A stretch of DNA of 64,000 nucleotides from Bacillus sp. B1-b2 (GTDB taxonomy: Bacteria; Bacillota; Bacilli; Bacillales; Cytobacillaceae). Below are positions 53,489-63,950 of the stretch, piece by piece (position 1 is the first letter of the stretch; the number at the start of each line of letters is the position of its first letter). A program made the translations under genes and the position numbers. The notes under the pieces are model-generated. The model searched no databases. It had not been told where the DNA came from and saw nothing but the letters and a program-made list of their open reading frames with translations. The stretch is taken from contig NZ_WEHU01000003.1 in the NCBI RefSeq assembly GCF_009183415.1, positions 62,001 to 126,000 on the forward strand. The letters are read 5' to 3'.

Positions 53489-54888
53489 TTTTAGAATCAC
53501 TTATAAGCAACTTTTAAGTACTATCCCCTGATTAAGTCAACCATTAATTATTTGGTTGACTAACCAGCGCTAGTATTTACTCTATACCTTTTAAACTTTT
53601 ATTCAGATCTATATACACTCTCCTACTATACTGGGTATATATTCAATTCATACAATGTAATACTTTTTCAGGTAAAATGTCCCTTTAGCACTTTATTACA
53701 CTTCTTTCATAACATTCTCCTCATTTGATTCTTTTTAATACATAAGGATGTTGCCCAAATTGTTGCATAAGATAAGAGGCTGGGACAAAACCCTCCTTTT
53801 AGATGAAAAAGCCGTGAAATTTTACGAGGAGTAAAATTTCACGGCTTTGTTTACTTTTTCCATAAAAATAAGGACCACTTCTGATAAAATTATAGTTACC
53901 ACAACAAATTTTATTAGATAGAAGGGTCCTTATGTTTAAAGATTATAACAAACATTATTCTTACTGGAACAGGGTGATAACTGGTAGCTAGCCTTTCCTC
54001 CATCGAAAAATGGATGGGACTGGTTGTTCTATCGAGAGAGCTAACCATTGTTCATCTTTTCTTCTTAGACCTAATCATTGTGGGAATTGCTTATGGAATG
54101 ACCTATCTGTTCATAAATTTTCGCACCTTAAAATCATAGGCTTGGAGATCACTTCAAGCTTTTTTAAAGAACGTTTGACTGGTGTATTAACATAGGTAAA
54201 AAAACATTATACCACCTCATGATAAATGTACCATGAGACCACTTTTGAGTTTTATGGTAACAATTTGTAAAATCACGTAAATCGAAAAAAACCAAAAATC
54301 CCCATATATTCCGGTAGAAAATTTTCTCGAATACATTTAAAATCCAATCAATAAATATATAAATTCCAGACTTAAGCAAAATGTAAATCAGTGTTTGAAA
54401 CTATCTTTTTGGAAAAAGGGAAAGAAAAAATCAAGATACTAATAGGCATTGTAACAATGGCATAAATAATAACAACCATTTCAAGTCTGTAGAAAAATCA
54501 GTGTGGAATTTCTACAAGATATTTTCTTTTACAATATATTCGTACAGTAACCCTCCCGTGGCAATAAAAAACATACTTGCATGTTATTCTCCAGTTCTTC
54601 CAATTTTCCTACTTAAGGAACTATAATGGTATCTCGTGACGCTTGTTTACAACATGTTTCCAAGTTAACAGCAGATAGGGTTAACCTTATGACGGTGTCA
54701 AGTAAGCAACGAACAGCTTAAAAATTTATAGATGACAAAATTCTGTATGTCTGTGTTTCTTTAAATAATATTATGTAAAAAAGAAAGGTTTTTTTAGTTT
54801 TGGCGATTTTAATTGTATTATTTTACCACTTATCCAATTTTAAGGAAATCTCCCAATGATGACATAAGGTAATTTATTTATTATAATC
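53489..54888. other. 1.4-kb region with IS1182-type remnant and decayed sequence
   Basis: Begins with a 9-bp stem hairpin at 53535-53561 (AGTCAACCA / TGGTTGACT). The IS remnant at 53776-53990 follows. Plus strand 53999-54139 reads SIEKWMGLVVLSRELTIVHL and FFLDLIIVGIAYGMTYLFIN to a stop, a membrane-protein trace of unknown family. The rest to 54888 shows no gene. TCTCCCAATGATGACATAAG near 54848 resembles the core of repeat R2. Confidence 0.45.
53776..53990 (+). mobile_element. IS1182-type 5-prime remnant
   Basis: GAGGCTGGGACAAAACCC resembles the ends of IS1182-family elements. A perfect 18-bp hairpin follows at 53808-53848 (AAAGCCGTGAAATTTTAC and its complement, GAGGA loop), then AAGGGTCCTT and an ATG at 53932 reading MFKDYNK, like the start of IS1182 transposases. 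The frame stops after about 19 residues, and nothing of the transposase core remains. Confidence 0.5.
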
Positions 54889-55260
54889 TTACCAGTGTAC
54901 TTGAAGTTTATTACCATTTAGGTCATAAAAGTGGAAAAAGGCATGTCCATTATCTTCTTTTATATCCTCGACCTTAACTTGATTATCAATTAAGTGTTGA
55001 TGGAATTTAGATAATTCTGGACTTGTGAAACCAATGCTAAATTCTTGTACATTATCAATTGTAAAATGTGCAAATGTTTCATCTTCTGTAGGAACTAAGA
55101 TTAGTAAGAAAGGTCCTTCATTTACTTTAAAAATTGCAAGCTCCTCAGTATTGTTTAGTAACTGGAGCCCTAATACATCTCTGTACCATTGTGCAGATAG
55201 TTCTAAATCTTTTACAGGAATTCTAATATAATGAACTTGTTCAATAAATGGTTTACTCAT
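54889..55260 (-). CDS. VOC family protein
   Basis: 123 residues: HYIRIPVKDLELSAQWYRDV and LGLQLLNN in the first module; NGHAFFHFYDLNGNKLQVHW in the second, with metal-type residues at both ends. Small glyoxalase/dioxygenase-like enzyme or binding protein. AAAGGAG precedes the ATG. Monocistronic. Confidence 0.87.
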   Translation of the reverse strand: MSKPFIEQVHYIRIPVKDLELSAQWYRDVLGLQLLNNTEELAIFKVNEGPFLLILVPTEDETFAHFTIDNVQEFSIGFTSPELSKFHQHLIDNQVKVEDIKEDNGHAFFHFYDLNGNKLQVHW

Positions 55261-55390
55261 AGTATTTTCTCCTTTATTTAATCCGTTATATCAAATAGTT
55301 CCCTTTCTATATATCTTTTTCCTTCTGATTATTTAAATTAACCCCTATTAGCAAGATAAGAAAGGTATAGATGATTTTTGCAGGAAAATA

Positions 55391-55464
55391 AAACACCCAT
55401 AAGCAAGAAGGAGGCCAATTACAACCTATCAATTGGGCATCCATTCATTTACCTATGGGTGTTT
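55391..55464 (-). terminator. Terminator of the chemoreceptor gene
   Basis: AAACACCCATA and TATGGGTGTTT enclose an inner GGCCAATT/AATTGGGC pairing; the minus strand then continues T-rich. Confidence 0.65.
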
Positions 55465-55469
55465 AGCTT

Positions 55470-57182
55470 TTATATTTTAAATCGTTGAATTAATGATTGT
55501 AGTTCTGTTGCTAGATTTGCAAGCGTAGCGGAAGAAGCTGAAATTTCCTCCATTGATGCTACTTGTTCTTCTGTTGCTGATGAAATATTACTTGTTTTCG
55601 AGGCAGCATCTCCAGCCATGTGACTGACCTCCTGAACAGAGTCATTAATCATGTTAGTATTCTCTTTTAATTGTTGTAATGAACCAAACACTTCTTCAAT
55701 TAAGAGAACTAATTCCTTCACCGAATGCTCTACATGTTTAAAGGATTCTCCCGCTTCATTCACAATAGATAGCCCTGCTTGTACGTCTATTGTTGCTGTA
55801 TCCATAGAAGAGGACGTAGCTTTTGTATCTTCTTGTATTTGGGCTATAAGTGTTGAGATTTGTTTCGCAGATTGAGAAGATTGTTCTGCTAGTTTTCTCA
55901 CTTCCTCTGCAACTACGGCAAATCCTTTTCCTTGCTCACCTGCTCTCGCAGCTTCTATAGCAGCATTTAAGGCTAATAGATTTGTCTGAGAAGAAATGTC
56001 CGTAATAACTTTCGTAATATCTCCGATTTCATTCGTGCGTGACTCTAAGGAATTTACAGATTTCGCTAGATTAATGACATTCATATTAATAGAGTTCATT
56101 TGTTTAGTAGCTTCAATCATGCTTTCCGCACCTTTACCGGATATTTTAGATGCTTCCTCTGCTGTTACTACTACTTTCTCTGCATGTTTTGTAATGGTAG
56201 TCGTGCTATCAGATATATTTTCAATACCTCTTGAGCTAGATTCAATTTGCTTCATTTGATTTTCAGAACTAGATGCTAGTTCTTGAATCGTTTCAGAAAT
56301 GTGTTCACTAGCTCTTGTGTTTTCTTCCGCCCCTGCACTTAATTCTTCTGAAGAAGCAGCTAGTTGTTGGGATGATTCATTAATCGTTTGGACTACCTCT
56401 CTTATACCTTCTGACATTCCGTTGAAACTTGTAGCCAATGAACCAATCTCATCTTTAGCATCGTAAGTAGATAATTCGGTGAAATCGCCATTTTTCCCTT
56501 TTTGCATTAATTCTTCTAATGATTTTAGTGGCTTGGTAATCATTCTGGAAATATAAATACCTATACTAACGGTCACTGCAATTGCCACAAACATGACAAT
56601 AATAAACGTATACATGGATTTCTGTGCTTCTTTTTCATTTTCTGTTGCAATTTCTTCTGCGGTGTCTAAGTTGATTTCTTGTAAGATATTCAGTTTTTCA
56701 ACAACAGCTTGCTTTTTAGCTTTTACCTCTGTGCTATATAGGTTAAAAGCCTCTACATTTTTGTTTTGCATTCCTAATTCCATCGCTTTTAATCTTGTTT
56801 CTATAAAATCAGGTACTGCTTCGCTATATTCCTCCAAAGCGGCACGTTCTTTATTGGATAGATCTAGTTTTCCTATTTTCTCCTTATACATTTCTATTTC
56901 TTCTGTTGATGCTTTAAAAGCATCCATAATCTTATTATTTTCTTCTTCTGTCTCTGTATTAAATAATTCAAGAACATAAGCATCATTCTGCGTGTTGTTT
57001 TGTTGCATTTTAGCTATCCAAGTATTAGGAATTAATCTATCTTCATACATAGCCTTTGTATTCTTTGACATCTGTTGCAACCCAGTCACTCCAAAAATAC
57101 CTATAGACAAAAGAAATATACTACTAAGTATAATAAGTATGAATATTTTTTGTGATACTTTTCTGTTTTTCATAAAATTCAT
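55470..57182 (-). CDS. Methyl-accepting chemotaxis protein
   Basis: 570 residues in classic order: membrane segment ~12-32, extracytoplasmic 4-helix-bundle sensor to ~180, second segment ([20 protein letters not shown]), HAMP, then a long signalling coiled coil with the hairpin tip [20 protein letters not shown] and [27 protein letters not shown] precedes the ATG. TACCGATAA at about 57328-57336 on the minus strand resembles a sigma-D -10, but no matching -35 is seen. Ligand unknown. Confidence 0.95.
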   Translation of the reverse strand: MNFMKNRKVSQKIFILIILSSIFLLSIGIFGVTGLQQMSKNTKAMYEDRLIPNTWIAKMQQNNTQNDAYVLELFNTETEEENNKIMDAFKASTEEIEMYKEKIGKLDLSNKERAALEEYSEAVPDFIETRLKAMELGMQNKNVEAFNLYSTEVKAKKQAVVEKLNILQEINLDTAEEIATENEKEAQKSMYTFIIVMFVAIAVTVSIGIYISRMITKPLKSLEELMQKGKNGDFTELSTYDAKDEIGSLATSFNGMSEGIREVVQTINESSQQLAASSEELSAGAEENTRASEHISETIQELASSSENQMKQIESSSRGIENISDSTTTITKHAEKVVVTAEEASKISGKGAESMIEATKQMNSINMNVINLAKSVNSLESRTNEIGDITKVITDISSQTNLLALNAAIEAARAGEQGKGFAVVAEEVRKLAEQSSQSAKQISTLIAQIQEDTKATSSSMDTATIDVQAGLSIVNEAGESFKHVEHSVKELVLLIEEVFGSLQQLKENTNMINDSVQEVSHMAGDAASKTSNISSATEEQVASMEEISASSATLANLATELQSLIQRFKI

Positions 57183-57823
57183 TTCACAATCTCCTCTAAA
57201 TGGTTAATTAGGTTATATGGTAATGCTCTGTTTCATGCTTTACTTGTTGCTTGGGACACGTGCCAGCATGACCTAAACAACTGGGAAGTATATTCGAAGA
57301 AACAAACCATTACCTCTCTAATTAACTTATCGGTAGGAAACCCATGAAAAACAACTGGTAATATTACGAATTTCTCCTAATTCATTTTTACCCACTCTAA
57401 AGTAATAACAATCTATGAATTGACGCGTCCTGATATTATATAGCATACTCTCTTCTCTTTCTATAAATATGCTTTAATTATCACATATTCTAAAGATCAT
57501 TGAACAAAGGAATCGAATAGATTTATTGAACATTTGGAATATATACCCTGCTGATTATTCAATGCATTAGAGTATTTTTCCCTAAAATTCCCACTTTGTA
57601 TTTATAAAATAAGGGTCAAAATAATCATTCATCATTCACTTCATATAAATTTCAACCCTCTACTACATAGGAATGTTTCCCCCGTATAATAAAACTCCTT
57701 ACAATTATTTAGTTTATTAGTAGTTGTATTTTTAAACTGTGATTTTTAAATGGATTGTAATATACCATGTTAAAAGAGGCTTATCGTTAATCATTCTTAA
57801 AAGAAATAATGGTATAATAAAGA
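57183..57823. other. Gene-free gap
   Basis: About 640 AT-rich bases upstream of the chemoreceptor. A degenerate R2-like core (GGAATGTTTCCCCCGTATAA) lies near 57670. No gene recognised. Confidence 0.4.
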
Positions 57824-57862
57824 AACCGTCAAAAACCTTATATATCAAGTTTTTTGACGGTT
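57824..57862. terminator. Terminator of the glycoside operon
   Basis: AACCGTCAAAAA pairs with TTTTTGACGGTT, just past the ROK kinase stop. Confidence 0.8.
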
Positions 57863-57931
57863 ATCATTAGAGATTATTTAACGGTTAATAGGTCATAAAC
57901 TACCTACTATAACTTGCAGAGTATTTTGTGT

Positions 57932-58888
57932 TTAGGCTCTTATTTTCACTAAAGATGCTGCTCCAATTACACCTGCATCATTTCCTAGTTCGGCTAATTT
58001 TAATTTAGTAGTCATTCTAATTTGTGGGAATGCATACTTTTGGAAATTGTCCATTACACCATTAATTAACATTTCTCCAGCTGCTGATACCCCACCACCA
58101 ATCACTATTGTTTCAGGATGCAGAACATTGGCAATGTTTCCACAGGCTAAACCTAAATAAAAATAAAATTTATCCAATACTTTCACTGCTAAAGGGTCGT
58201 TCTCCTTCGCTAGATCAAATACAATCTTTGCTGTAACTTGTTGTCCATCATCTATCATGAATTTCAATTTTGAATCTCCTGCATATTGTTCTGACATATC
58301 TCTTGCAAGACGCACAATTCCTGTAGCACTAGCAACTGTTTCTAGACAACCTATATTTCCACAAGTACAGGTGTAACCATTTGGATTCACGTTAATATGT
58401 CCAATTTCACCTGCTGCACCAACACCATGAACTAATTTACCCTCTGTTATAATTCCACCACCAACACCAGTGCCAAGAGTCACAAATACAACATTATTAC
58501 TGCCTTCTCCTGCACCAATCCATTGTTCTCCAAGCGATGCGACATTTGCATCATTATCTATAAAGAATGGAATCCCTGTTCCATTTTCTATTTGCTCTTT
58601 TACAGGTTGTAGCGTTCTCCAGTTTAAATTATATGCTCCAACAACCGTACCGTTTTCTATATTAACAGATCCAGGAGATCCCATTCCAATTCCAATAAAA
58701 TCTCCCTTTGTTAAACCGTATAATTCTAAACGATGCTTCATTGATTCTATAATATTTGGAATAATATTTTTTCCATCGTTACTAATATCTGTTTCTATAC
58801 TCCACTTATGTTGGACTTTACCATTTTCTGTTAAGATAGCGAATTTAACAGTTGTGCCCCCTAAATCGATACCTATTAATTTCTTCAT
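57932..58888 (-). CDS. ROK family glucokinase (GlcK-like)
   Basis: 318 residues. Phosphate-binding IGIDLGGTTVK at 5-15, catalytic Asp113 in FIDNDANVA, EIGHINV near 161-167 and the zinc motif CTCGNIGCLE (Cys174, Cys176, Cys181). Phosphorylates glucose or a related hexose with ATP in the cytosol. It is the last gene of the glycoside locus, about 107 bases after the isomerase-like gene, fitting phosphorylation of the sugar released from a glycoside. AGGAGG precedes the ATG. Confidence 0.9.
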   Translation of the reverse strand: MKKLIGIDLGGTTVKFAILTENGKVQHKWSIETDISNDGKNIIPNIIESMKHRLELYGLTKGDFIGIGMGSPGSVNIENGTVVGAYNLNWRTLQPVKEQIENGTGIPFFIDNDANVASLGEQWIGAGEGSNNVVFVTLGTGVGGGIITEGKLVHGVGAAGEIGHINVNPNGYTCTCGNIGCLETVASATGIVRLARDMSEQYAGDSKLKFMIDDGQQVTAKIVFDLAKENDPLAVKVLDKFYFYLGLACGNIANVLHPETIVIGGGVSAAGEMLINGVMDNFQKYAFPQIRMTTKLKLAELGNDAGVIGAASLVKIRA

Positions 58889-58995
58889 GCTAACCTCCTA
58901 AACAAAGCATGTAATCAAGGAATGATTATTCTAGATTACCTGAATTATCTAATTATTCTTAGAATGATAATTAAATTCATGATTAAAGCAATCTT

Positions 58996-59985
58996 TTATA
59001 TGGAACCATGAATAATTTTATTTAATAATTTTTGATGTCTTTTAACTTGTTCGATACTGTCTACCTCTTTATAATCTTGGATATGACGATTTCCTTCATA
59101 TTCACTATTCACATAGCCTGTATATCCATTTTCTTTCAAGACAGAAATAATTTCTTGATAAGGGATGCTCGGCTCTTCAATCAGGTCATTAATTTCATAA
59201 AATTTCCCATGTATATGCATGATATAAGGAATGTATTCCTTCAGAGATTGGGGATCCGTATAAACCATATGTGTACCTAATCTAGCAAACAATTTATCAT
59301 ATTCATTTGCATTTTTCCTGTTTTGTACTTCTTTTTCAATTGCTTTCATATCTGCTCTATTTGCATAATGCTCGCTTACATATTCAACAATTTTCGGATC
59401 CGCACCATGCCTAATATGCCAATCTTCCATTACACTTGGCATACGCTTTACGAACACACCTAAATCAGGCATAATCCCAAACCATTTTGTTCCCGTTTTT
59501 TGGATATATTCCATTCTCTCTTCGAACCAAGGAGTACCAAATGTAAAAGGAGCATGTACTTCTAAAGCTATTTTCACATCTTTTTCTTCTGCATATTGTA
59601 AGGATGCATCTATTACTTCAATAGGTGTAGCAACAAGTGTTCTTAATACCTTACATCCTAATTTGCTTGCTATATCGATATCTCTTTTCATCATATCAAC
59701 TGATTCTTCAAGGGTTGTAATACGATTAGGAAATAACTTAAGCTCTAAAAAAGCATCATAAGCGATTGGTGTAAGATTATATGTTTTCATCCATTCATGC
59801 CACTTTTCATAAAAAGTTTCTGGAATACGTGGGAATCCTTTAATCATTTGTTCAGGTAAAATTTCTACACCTTTTGCTCCTGACTTTGCTACCTCTTTTA
59901 TACATCCTTCTAAATCTAATTTTCCTGTATAGAATTCTTCTTGATAGCTATACAAAGATACACCTGTTTTAATAGTTTCTGTCAT
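58996..59985 (-). CDS. Sugar phosphate isomerase/epimerase family; C-glycoside deglycosidase alpha subunit candidate
   Basis: 329-residue TIM barrel of the AP-endonuclease-2/xylose isomerase-like family. Likely metal ligands lie at strand ends: Glu142 (ALEVHAPF, with His144), Asp174 (GIMPDLGVF), His257/259 (IMHIHGKF) and Glu295/297 (NSEYEGNRH). Its start overlaps the end of a DUF6379 gene by 17 bases; that adjacency and the lengths match DfgA/DfgB (CarB/CarC, DgpC/DgpB) complexes, which cleave the C-C bond of 3-oxo-C-glycosides. Without the partner a plain epimerase would be the call. Confidence 0.8.
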   Translation of the reverse strand: MTETIKTGVSLYSYQEEFYTGKLDLEGCIKEVAKSGAKGVEILPEQMIKGFPRIPETFYEKWHEWMKTYNLTPIAYDAFLELKLFPNRITTLEESVDMMKRDIDIASKLGCKVLRTLVATPIEVIDASLQYAEEKDVKIALEVHAPFTFGTPWFEERMEYIQKTGTKWFGIMPDLGVFVKRMPSVMEDWHIRHGADPKIVEYVSEHYANRADMKAIEKEVQNRKNANEYDKLFARLGTHMVYTDPQSLKEYIPYIMHIHGKFYEINDLIEEPSIPYQEIISVLKENGYTGYVNSEYEGNRHIQDYKEVDSIEQVKRHQKLLNKIIHGSI

Positions 59986-60406
59986 TTTGTATAACCTCCT
60001 TATCTACTTTTCTAGTTGTTCCAAGTTTAACTATTTTTTTGTCTGCACCAGTATTTGGATGCGGTTGATAGGAAATCCGAAGACTAACAAATGCTTCTAT
60101 TATATGTTCCTTAGCTTCCAATCCACCAGGTGCATTTACAAAAATTACTGCTTCTTCGGTCATTTCCCATCTATTATTAATAACAGTTGAGAGTTCCCTG
60201 TATGGAAATGAACCAGTTTCAACCATAACAGTCATATCATCATGTGAGATGCTAACCCCATTGATTGTTAAATTAATCTCATTAACACACGATAGAGTAA
60301 TCCCACGATAATACGGTATTCTAAGTCCAACATTGTATCCTATTATTTCTCCTGTACTTTCAACATTGTGGAACGTTTTTTCCGAGATAAGATATTTTTC
60401 AAACAT
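59969..60406 (-). CDS. DUF6379 protein; C-glycoside deglycosidase beta subunit candidate
   Basis: 145 residues, strand-rich, with YNVGLRIPYYRGITLSCVNE, INLTINGVSISHDDMTV and ISYQPHPNTGADKKIV. It matches what I know of DUF6379, the small beta subunit that caps the TIM-barrel subunit in C-glycoside deglycosidases. GGAGGA precedes the ATG. It lies between an MFS pump (27 bases upstream) and the overlapping alpha-subunit gene. The family call rests on recognition, not a search. Confidence 0.75.
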   Translation of the reverse strand: MFEKYLISEKTFHNVESTGEIIGYNVGLRIPYYRGITLSCVNEINLTINGVSISHDDMTVMVETGSFPYRELSTVINNRWEMTEEAVIFVNAPGGLEAKEHIIEAFVSLRISYQPHPNTGADKKIVKLGTTRKVDKEVIQNDRNY

Positions 60407-60433
60407 GATAATTCCTCCATTTGTATTACTTAT

Positions 60434-61888
60434 TTATGAGTTTAATTCTTCTGTCTGTTTTCCTTTTGCTGCTTGTACGGAGCTGGTTGTTTCTTGAACT
60501 GATTTATCCTTTAATTTAAGTGCTAGTAGAAGTCCTACCCCACTAATAATGGTTACAACTAAGAAAGTAACAGCTATAGCATATTTTTCTGATTCTAGAA
60601 CACTTAAGCTTGAACTTTTTGCTAGAGCTGTATATAAACCAACAATAAGGGAAATACCGATTGAACCGGCAATATTAGTTAACGTGCTATAAACTGCGAC
60701 TCCATGTCTGTATAAATGCTTAGGAATGGCATTCATTGCTCCCGTTTGCACTGGTGTCATTAGAAATCCTGTTCCAATCATTCGTAACGAATAAAAGAGA
60801 ACAATTAATAAAAGTGATTTTTCTAATCCAATAATGGAAAGGGGAATCGTTGAAAGTGTAACAATGGTAAAACCTATTAAAATTAATACTTTAATTCCCA
60901 TTTTATCTGTTAATTTCCCTATAAAAGGAGATATCCCCCCCATTAAAACTGCCCCAGGTAATAAGATTAAACCCGATACCAGTGCTGAAGTACCTTCTAC
61001 ATTTTGAGTATATAGAGGAATAATGGTTTCTACTCCAAACATTGTTGCAAAGGCAATACTTACTAAAATAGTGGAAACAGAAAAAATAGGATATTTAAAA
61101 ACTCTAAATTCAATCATTGGATCTGGTAGTTTTAATTGTCTTCGAACTAAGAAATACAAGGAAAGTGCTCCTATTGCAATCCAACTAATGGTTGTAAGAT
61201 CTCTCCATCCATATGTACCAATTAGACTTAATCCATATAGAATTCCAGTAAAAGCCAGTGTGGATAAGACTACTGATAAAATATCCAATTTTATCTGTTT
61301 ATTTGTCTCGGTCACATTTTTTAAAATAAAAAAGGAAGCAATAAAAATACATAATACAACTGGAAATGTTCCAAAGAATAAGTATCTCCATGAAAAATAA
61401 TCAACAATACCTCCAGCGAGAGCAGGACCAATTGCTGGACCAAAACAGATCACTAGGATTAGCAATCCCATTGCACTACCACGATTTTCATTTGTTGTTA
61501 TTTGTAAAATAATGTTTGATACAAGTGGCATTATTAATCCAGCACCAACCGCTTGTGTTAAGCGACCTATTAAGAGGATTGTAAAACTTGTTGAAAAACC
61601 TGCTAAAATAGTTCCTATTAATAGAGTAATAACAGCGGTAAAAAATAATTGTCTTGTTGTAAATCTAGCAATTAAAAATGCTGATATTGGCACAATTATT
61701 CCACTTGAAAGCATAAATATAGTAGTTACCCACTGCGCTTTATTAGCATCTACATGGAAATCAAGCATAATTTGAGGAAGAGCAGTGATCAAAAATGTTT
61801 GATTTAGTACTGCAACAAAAAGTGTTAACAGTATTAATGCCAATAAAATACTTTTTTTATATTTCGTTTGTTGGATCTCCTTTTCCAT
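60434..61888 (-). CDS. DHA2 family MFS transporter (14 TM)
   Basis: 484 residues with 14 predicted membrane segments, as in EmrB/QacA-type drug:H+ antiporters. WVTTIFMLSSGIIVPISAFL and LIGRLTQAVGAGLIMPLVSN are the family motifs A/C regions, and GPAIGPALAGGIVDYFSWRY is motif C. AAGGAG precedes the ATG. Same strand and close to the deglycosidase genes, so it could export an aglycone or other toxic product. Confidence 0.9.
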   Translation of the reverse strand: MEKEIQQTKYKKSILLALILLTLFVAVLNQTFLITALPQIMLDFHVDANKAQWVTTIFMLSSGIIVPISAFLIARFTTRQLFFTAVITLLIGTILAGFSTSFTILLIGRLTQAVGAGLIMPLVSNIILQITTNENRGSAMGLLILVICFGPAIGPALAGGIVDYFSWRYLFFGTFPVVLCIFIASFFILKNVTETNKQIKLDILSVVLSTLAFTGILYGLSLIGTYGWRDLTTISWIAIGALSLYFLVRRQLKLPDPMIEFRVFKYPIFSVSTILVSIAFATMFGVETIIPLYTQNVEGTSALVSGLILLPGAVLMGGISPFIGKLTDKMGIKVLILIGFTIVTLSTIPLSIIGLEKSLLLIVLFYSLRMIGTGFLMTPVQTGAMNAIPKHLYRHGVAVYSTLTNIAGSIGISLIVGLYTALAKSSSLSVLESEKYAIAVTFLVVTIISGVGLLLALKLKDKSVQETTSSVQAAKGKQTEELNS

Positions 61889-62132
61889 TCTTTTCTATCT
61901 CTCCTTAAGTTAAATATTTAATTAATTGTTATCCTTCATTTATCTTAACTTTATACTTAAGAAAGAGCTTTCTTATCTTTTTACAATTTCCTTTACTTTC
62001 TTATCCTCACTGTTCCTTGCTCTCATGCTCTGTAGATTAAGAATTTATATGTTATTTTTATCCTCGAATCTAAAGCAACACTCCTTAAGAAAATTGTCTT
62101 ATCCCTTGATCTAATATAAACTTAATTTAATA

Positions 62133-62164
62133 ATGCACATAACTACCAATTGAGTTATGTGCAT
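62133..62164 (-). terminator. Hairpin between the symporter and pump genes
   Basis: ATGCACATAACT and AGTTATGTGCAT are perfect 12-bp arms with an 8-base loop, 17 bases past the symporter stop. The trailing tract is AT-rich rather than a T run, so it may be a partial terminator. Confidence 0.65.
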
Positions 62165-62180
62165 CTAGTATTTCTATTAA

Positions 62181-63587
62181 TTATTGAGCCATACGTTGAG
62201 CATTTAATTTATCTCTAATTTCACTAGATTTATTATCATCCAATTTATATAGAAAAACTGGAATCATAGCTAGTAAGAAACATATGCCTGGTAAAATATT
62301 TACTACTAAATTAATACCAGCAATTGCTTCTGTAGTTTGTTCTGCATTTGCTACATATCCAAAAGAGCCCAGTAATGCTACTGTTACAGCACCACCAAGT
62401 GCACTCGCAAATTTAGTTGCCAAACTTGTTGCTGCAAAAGCCGTACCATCAAGACGTATACCCTTTTTATACTCTAATTCATCAATAGCATCAGGTATCA
62501 TAGCCATGACAATAGGTGTTCCAAATTGGGCTAATCCATAAAGGAATGTTACTACCAGTAACATGGTAATATTGCTAAAGTCGATAAAGTAAAGAATCAT
62601 TAAGAATACAGCGGAGAAGAAGTAAGAAATATATAACAAATTCTTTTTACCAATTTTAGTTCCAAAGCGAGTGAATATTAGAATACCAAGTACCGCTCCA
62701 ATAGCAGGTAAAGGCATAAATATTGCAATTAAATCCATTCTCTTGATGACATAAATATAATAATAGATTTGAACGCCCATTCTACCAAAAAACGCTGTTA
62801 AAGAAGTAAGTAACATAAAAAATATTAGAATTAGCGACTTACTTGATAAAACGCTTACAAATGATGTTGCGAAGGGTATTTTTTCATTATTTAATGGCTT
62901 TATCACTTCTTTTGTATTGAAGAAAAGTATATAGAAAAGCGGAATAGCAATTACTGCTAGTACTACAGCTGTCATTGTATATCCATTTCCTGTTAATGAC
63001 CCCTCATCTCCACCACTAAAGAAAATGATTAATGGCATAGAAGCAATACTAAGTAATACACTTCCTAAATTGGTAAAAGTCATTCTATAAGACATTAGAG
63101 CTGTTCTTTCTCCCTGATTAGATGACATAACAGCAGATAAAGAACCGTAAGGAATGTTAACAACAGTATAAAGCATACTTAGTCCGACATATGTAAATAC
63201 TGCCCAGGCAATTTTAGCACCCATAGATTCAAGAAAGCCTGGTGAGGTAAAGGCTAATACACTAAATAGAGCCAAGAATGGTGTACCATAAAGTATATAA
63301 GGTCTAAATCTACCATGTTTTGATTTTGTACGGTCTGCAAGAGCACCAAGGAGTGGATCATTAATTCCATCCCAGATTCTCGATAGTAACATAATCATTG
63401 CAATGACAGCTGGTGCAATCCCAACAACATCTGTATAATAAATAGTCAAATAGGAACCACTAAAACTCCAAAATAATTGACTTGCGAAATCGCCTAATCC
63501 ATAACTAACTTTTGTTCCCGTAGACAGCTTTTCTTTCTTTTCAACAACTACAGTTTCTATATTCTCAGTAATACTCGTATTACTCAT
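62181..63587 (-). CDS. GPH family glycoside:cation symporter
   Basis: 468 residues, 12 membrane segments. The family signature DRTKSKHGRFRPY occupies 85-97, preceded by DGINDPLLGALA and followed by LAFTSPG. GPH proteins (melibiose, xyloside, glucuronide carriers) import glycosides with Na+ or H+. AAGGAGG precedes the ATG. First gene of the glycoside locus as visible, under a cre/LacI-type palindrome at 63678-63693. Fits import of a plant glycoside. Confidence 0.92.
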   Translation of the reverse strand: MSNTSITENIETVVVEKKEKLSTGTKVSYGLGDFASQLFWSFSGSYLTIYYTDVVGIAPAVIAMIMLLSRIWDGINDPLLGALADRTKSKHGRFRPYILYGTPFLALFSVLAFTSPGFLESMGAKIAWAVFTYVGLSMLYTVVNIPYGSLSAVMSSNQGERTALMSYRMTFTNLGSVLLSIASMPLIIFFSGGDEGSLTGNGYTMTAVVLAVIAIPLFYILFFNTKEVIKPLNNEKIPFATSFVSVLSSKSLILIFFMLLTSLTAFFGRMGVQIYYYIYVIKRMDLIAIFMPLPAIGAVLGILIFTRFGTKIGKKNLLYISYFFSAVFLMILYFIDFSNITMLLVVTFLYGLAQFGTPIVMAMIPDAIDELEYKKGIRLDGTAFAATSLATKFASALGGAVTVALLGSFGYVANAEQTTEAIAGINLVVNILPGICFLLAMIPVFLYKLDDNKSSEIRDKLNAQRMAQ

Positions 63588-63677
63588 GAATTTTCCTCCT
63601 TTTTGTAATTGAAAAAATAAATTAAAAGCGGCACCTTACTTTTAAATTTATTAAGCACTTTCTGATTTAAATTTTAA

Positions 63678-63693
63678 ATGTAAACACTTACAT
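63678..63693. promoter_or_regulatory. cre/LacI-type operator upstream of the symporter
   Basis: ATGTAA-ACAC-TTACAT is a perfect palindrome with extended flanks (TTTAA/TTAAA). It resembles CcpA cre sites but has CA where CG is usual at the centre, so a local LacI-family regulator is equally possible. Confidence 0.5.
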
Positions 63694-63881
63694 TAAATAT
63701 CCTATTCTTACTCTGAATGCTATAAATATTTAATCTATTTGCTTGTGTAGTTAGAAAATGGTTAATATTTTATGTAATTCTTTAATATGCAATCGTTATA
63801 TTCTAGAAAATGATTAATCCATTTATCTTTTAGAAGATTCACATTCTATGAATCTATTCAGCTTGACTATATAGGTAAAAA

Positions 63882-63917
63882 AAAGATAAGATCTGTATTT
63901 ATACAGATCTTATCTTT
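63882..63917 (-). terminator. Terminator of the gene at the right edge
   Basis: AAAGATAAGATCTGTAT and ATACAGATCTTATCTTT are perfect 17-bp arms; the minus strand continues with a run of eight T. It isolates the symporter operon from the upstream gene. Confidence 0.85.
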
Positions 63918-63950
63918 AAGATGAAACATATATTTTTTTGATTCATTATT

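Noticed and set aside
54010-54195. 61-codon plus-strand frame
   Set aside because: A better hydrophobic reading exists in another frame, and neither has a ribosome site.
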